NCBI GenBank assembly: GCA_963695705.1
Contig: CAVOHB010000004.1
Location: 310,001-374,000, forward strand
From: JBKPNJ01 sp963695705
GTDB lineage: Bacteria; Actinomycetota; Actinomycetes; Propionibacteriales; Nocardioidaceae
Direction of reading: 5' to 3'
DNA: 64,000 bases
Shown: positions 61,617-64,000 of the stretch, piece by piece
Position numbering within the stretch: position 1 is the stretch's first letter
How the letters are laid out: every line of letters starts with the position of its first letter
Notes under the pieces: model-generated
The model's database searches: none
The model's input: only the letters and a program-made list of their open reading frames with translations
Told to the model about the DNA's origin: nothing
Program-made: the position numbers and the translations under genes

Positions 61617-62849
61617 GTGACGACAAAGGTGCTCGCGATCGTCCTTGCCGGTGGCGAGGGCAAACGTCTGATGCCTCTGACGGCCGACCGGGCGAAGCCT
61701 GCGGTCCCGTTCGGGGGCATCTACCGGATGGTCGACTTCGTGCTGTCGAACCTGGTGAACGGTCAGTACCGCCAGATCGTGGTCCTGACGCAGTACAAGA
61801 GCCACTCACTCGACCGGCACATCAGCAAGACCTGGCGCATGTCGACGCTGCTCGGCAACTACGTGACGCCCGTCCCCGCGCAACAGCGACTCGGACCCCG
61901 CTGGTTCGCCGGGTCCGCCGATGCCATCTACCAGAGCCTGAACCTGATCCACGACGAGGTTCCCGACTACGTCATCGTGTTCGGAGCCGACCACATCTAC
62001 CGGATGGACCCGCAGCAGATGGTCGAGCGCCACATCGACTCGGGCGCGAGCGTGACGGTGGCCGGTATCCGCCAGCCGCTCTCGAGCGCGGACCAGTTCG
62101 GCGTGATCGAGGTCGGTAACGACGGCAAGCGAATCCAGGCCTTCCACGAGAAGCCCAAGAACGCTCGCGGTCTCCCCGACTCGCCAGATGAGATCTTCGC
62201 GTCGATGGGCAACTACGTCTTCACCACCGATGCCCTGGTGGATGCCGTCCGCCGCGACGCGGAGGACGAGAGCAGCCGACACGACATGGGCGGCGACATC
62301 GTGCCGATGATGGTGTCGCGCGGAGAGGCCCAGGTCTACGACTTCCGCGACAACGAGGTTCCCGGAGCGACCGACCGCGACCGCGGGTACTGGCGTGACG
62401 TCGGGACGCTGGACGCGTTCTACGACGGGCACATGGACCTGATCTCGATCCACCCGGTGTTCAACCTGTACAACCGTGACTGGCCGATCTTCACCGACCA
62501 CGACCCCTGGCCACCGGCCAAGTTCGTGCACGGCTCCAAGCGGCGAGCCGGCAAGGCGCTGGACTCGATGGTCTCGCCGGGGGTGATCATCTCCGGAGCC
62601 ACCGTCAACGACTCGGTGCTCTCCCCCGGCGTACACGTCCACTCCTGGGCCAGTGTGGCCGGCTCGGTCCTGATGCAGGGGGTCGATGTCGGTCGCCGGG
62701 CGGTCGTGCACAACGCGATCATCGACAAGAACGTCATCGTGCCGGAGGGCGCCCAGATCGGCATCAACCTCGACCGGGACCGGGAGCTCTACACCGTCTC
62801 CGACGCGGGCATCGTCGTCATCGGCAAGGGGCAGACGGTGACAGCCTGA
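61617..62849 (+). CDS. glgC: Glucose-1-phosphate adenylyltransferase
   Basis: Makes ADP-glucose from ATP and glucose 1-phosphate, the committed step of glycogen synthesis. 410 residues: nucleotide-binding AGGEGKRLMPLT with RAKPAVPFGG, VFGADHIYRMD, AFHEKPKNA and a C-terminal left-handed helix domain. The lysine of the substrate site is in FHEKP. GTG start at 61617. Confidence 0.97.
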   Translation: MTTKVLAIVLAGGEGKRLMPLTADRAKPAVPFGGIYRMVDFVLSNLVNGQYRQIVVLTQYKSHSLDRHISKTWRMSTLLGNYVTPVPAQQRLGPRWFAGSADAIYQSLNLIHDEVPDYVIVFGADHIYRMDPQQMVERHIDSGASVTVAGIRQPLSSADQFGVIEVGNDGKRIQAFHEKPKNARGLPDSPDEIFASMGNYVFTTDALVDAVRRDAEDESSRHDMGGDIVPMMVSRGEAQVYDFRDNEVPGATDRDRGYWRDVGTLDAFYDGHMDLISIHPVFNLYNRDWPIFTDHDPWPPAKFVHGSKRRAGKALDSMVSPGVIISGATVNDSVLSPGVHVHSWASVAGSVLMQGVDVGRRAVVHNAIIDKNVIVPEGAQIGINLDRDRELYTVSDAGIVVIGKGQTVTA

Positions 62850-62894
62850 CCGGCGCGGGTTGAGCCCATCGCCGCCAAAACATCGGAGGTCCAC

Positions 62895-64000
62895 ATGTCG
62901 GTACACGAGCGGGCCGGCCAGCAGGCGCGGCCCGATGACCTGGTTGACGTCGCCCGGCTGGTGACCGCGTACTACTCCGGCCATCCAGACCCCACCGAGG
63001 AGACCGAGCAGGTCAGCTTCGGCACCTCCGGACACCGCGGCTCCTCGCTGGCGAACGCGTTCAACGATGACCACATCGCGGCGACCAGCCAGGCGATATG
63101 CGACTACCGCAAGGGCCAGGGCATCGACGGTCCCCTGTACCTCGCCAAGGACACCCACGCGCTTTCCGAGCCGGCCTGGGTGACGGCGCTCGAGGTCTTC
63201 GCCGCAAACGACGTGCGGGTACTCGTCGACAGCCGGGACCGGTATACGCCGACTCCTGCGCTGTCCCACGCGATCTTGACGTACAACAACGAGCGAAGGT
63301 CCGGGCTTGCCGACGGCGTGGTGATCACGCCGTCGCACAATCCCCCGGCCGACGGCGGGTTCAAGTACAACCCGCCCGACGGTGGACCGGCCGGCAGCGA
63401 CATCACCAGCACGATCCAGGACGCCGCCAACGACGCGCTGCGCGACGGGCTCAAGCAGGTCAGGCGTATCCCGCTGGCGAGGGCGTTGGCCGCGGACACG
63501 ACCGGGACGTACGACTTCATGGGCGCGTACGTCGACGATCTTCCGTCGGCGCTGGACCTCGATGCGGTCAGGTCGGCCGGAGTCCACATCGGCGCCGATC
63601 CGCTCGGCGGCGCCAGCGTCGACTACTGGGGCGCGGTCGCCGAGCGGCACCGACTCGACCTCACCGTGGTCAACCCGCTGGTCGACCCGACCTGGCGCTT
63701 CATGACGTTGGACTGGGACGGCAAGATCAGGATGGACTGCTCCTCGGCGTACGCGATGGCGTCGCTGATCGAACGCCGCGCGGAGTTCCGGGTGGCCACC
63801 GGCAACGATGCGGACGCCGACCGGCACGGCATCGTCACTCCCGACGCGGGGCTGCTCGCGCCCAACGCCTTCCTCAGCGTGGCGATCGAGTATCTGCTGA
63901 CCCACCGCGACCGCTGGCCCGGAGACGCCGCGGTCGGCAAGACACTGGTGAGCTCGACGATGATAGACCGGGTGGTGGCCAGCCTCGACCGCCCGTTGTT
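62895..64000 (+). CDS. pgm: Phosphoglucomutase (alpha-D-glucose phosphate-specific), 3' end cut
   Basis: Interconverts glucose 6-phosphate and glucose 1-phosphate, supplying GlgC. The first 368 residues are present; the gene leaves the window. Seen: VSFGTSGHRGSS near residue 37, catalytic Ser in GVVITPSHNPPADGG (about 143), metal site GNDADADRHGI (about 305). GGAGGT lies before the ATG. It is 45 bases after glgC and in the same direction. Confidence 0.95.
   Translation, partial: MSVHERAGQQARPDDLVDVARLVTAYYSGHPDPTEETEQVSFGTSGHRGSSLANAFNDDHIAATSQAICDYRKGQGIDGPLYLAKDTHALSEPAWVTALEVFAANDVRVLVDSRDRYTPTPALSHAILTYNNERRSGLADGVVITPSHNPPADGGFKYNPPDGGPAGSDITSTIQDAANDALRDGLKQVRRIPLARALAADTTGTYDFMGAYVDDLPSALDLDAVRSAGVHIGADPLGGASVDYWGAVAERHRLDLTVVNPLVDPTWRFMTLDWDGKIRMDCSSAYAMASLIERRAEFRVATGNDADADRHGIVTPDAGLLAPNAFLSVAIEYLLTHRDRWPGDAAVGKTLVSSTMIDRVVASLDRPL

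Noticed and set aside
61806..63905. A 699-codon minus-strand open frame opposite glgC and pgm
   Set aside because: Antisense shadow frame over two well-recognised enzymes.

Overview
The window is 64 kb of dense, very GC-rich bacterial chromosome. Genes frequently overlap by ATGA or GTGA, and GTG and TTG starts are common. Gene content points to an aerobic, free-living high-GC Actinomycetota. The indicators are a BsaP-type partner of biotin synthase, a HelD-like helicase, an actinobacterial group 1h [NiFe] hydrogenase, a GlgM/GlgC divergent pair, a SigF/SigB-type sigma factor, a cold-shock protein and a DUF2236 oxygenase. A relative of the Propionibacteriales or Nocardioidaceae would fit, but the sequence alone does not settle the genus. 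I found no rRNA, tRNA, CRISPR, insertion sequence, phage or transfer gene.

Layout. 1-3.5 kb: the 5' part of a HelD-like helicase running off the left edge, with an apparent frameshift; a small ABM-like protein; a GNAT that seems to start at CTG; and a HAD phosphatase. 3.5-9.4 kb: biotin synthesis in two parts, bioB-bsaP-HAD on the minus strand and bioA-bioF-bioD on the plus strand, separated by a coiled-coil protein and a cold-shock protein. 9.5-16 kb: a penicillin-binding lipoprotein, a secreted tripeptidyl-aminopeptidase-like hydrolase, and a polar amino acid ABC importer. 16-20.2 kb: glycerol use, with glpF-glpK divergent from glpD. 20.2-25.7 kb: LtrA-like membrane protein, MpaB-like oxygenase, an SDR behind a MerR/SoxR-like operator, a QueA-like enzyme, a sigma factor and a DUF1697 protein.

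25.7-41.6 kb is the centrepiece, a self-contained locus for a high-affinity (group 1h) [NiFe] hydrogenase. hypA-hypB come first. A probable promoter is followed by hhyS-hhyL, a NifU/Rieske-like four-cysteine protein, four proteins of unknown function (two soluble DUF families, one 498-residue protein and one 39-residue membrane peptide), two acidic disordered proteins, the large-subunit protease, two HypC paralogues around HypF, then hypD, hypE, a DUF6390 protein and a GNAT. All six Hyp functions are present, so the locus could in principle build an active enzyme from its own genes. Such enzymes oxidise trace atmospheric H2 during carbon starvation.

41.7-46.4 kb: a class III aminotransferase, then an MFS drug exporter divergent from its likely TetR repressor, with an 11-bp-arm operator between them and a 16-bp triple repeat at the repressor start. 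45.5-51.4 kb: a tightly overlapped four-gene operon (fatty acyl reductase-HAD fusion, zinc alcohol dehydrogenase, LarA-like protein, PlsC-like acyltransferase) that looks like an uncharacterised lipid pathway. 51.6-52.7 kb: a membrane peptide plus two PRC-barrel proteins. 52.9-60.3 kb: an M1 metallopeptidase lipoprotein, an MBL hydrolase, a YbdK/EgtA-like glutamate-cysteine ligase, a threonine synthase-like enzyme, a CorA channel with GQN instead of GMN, and a secreted lysyl oxidase. 60.3-64 kb: glycogen metabolism, glgM divergent from glgC-pgm, the last cut by the window edge.

The most interesting points are the hydrogenase locus with its unknown accessory proteins, the acyl reductase/LarA-like/PlsC operon, and several perfect small tandem duplications placed exactly on gene starts or stops.
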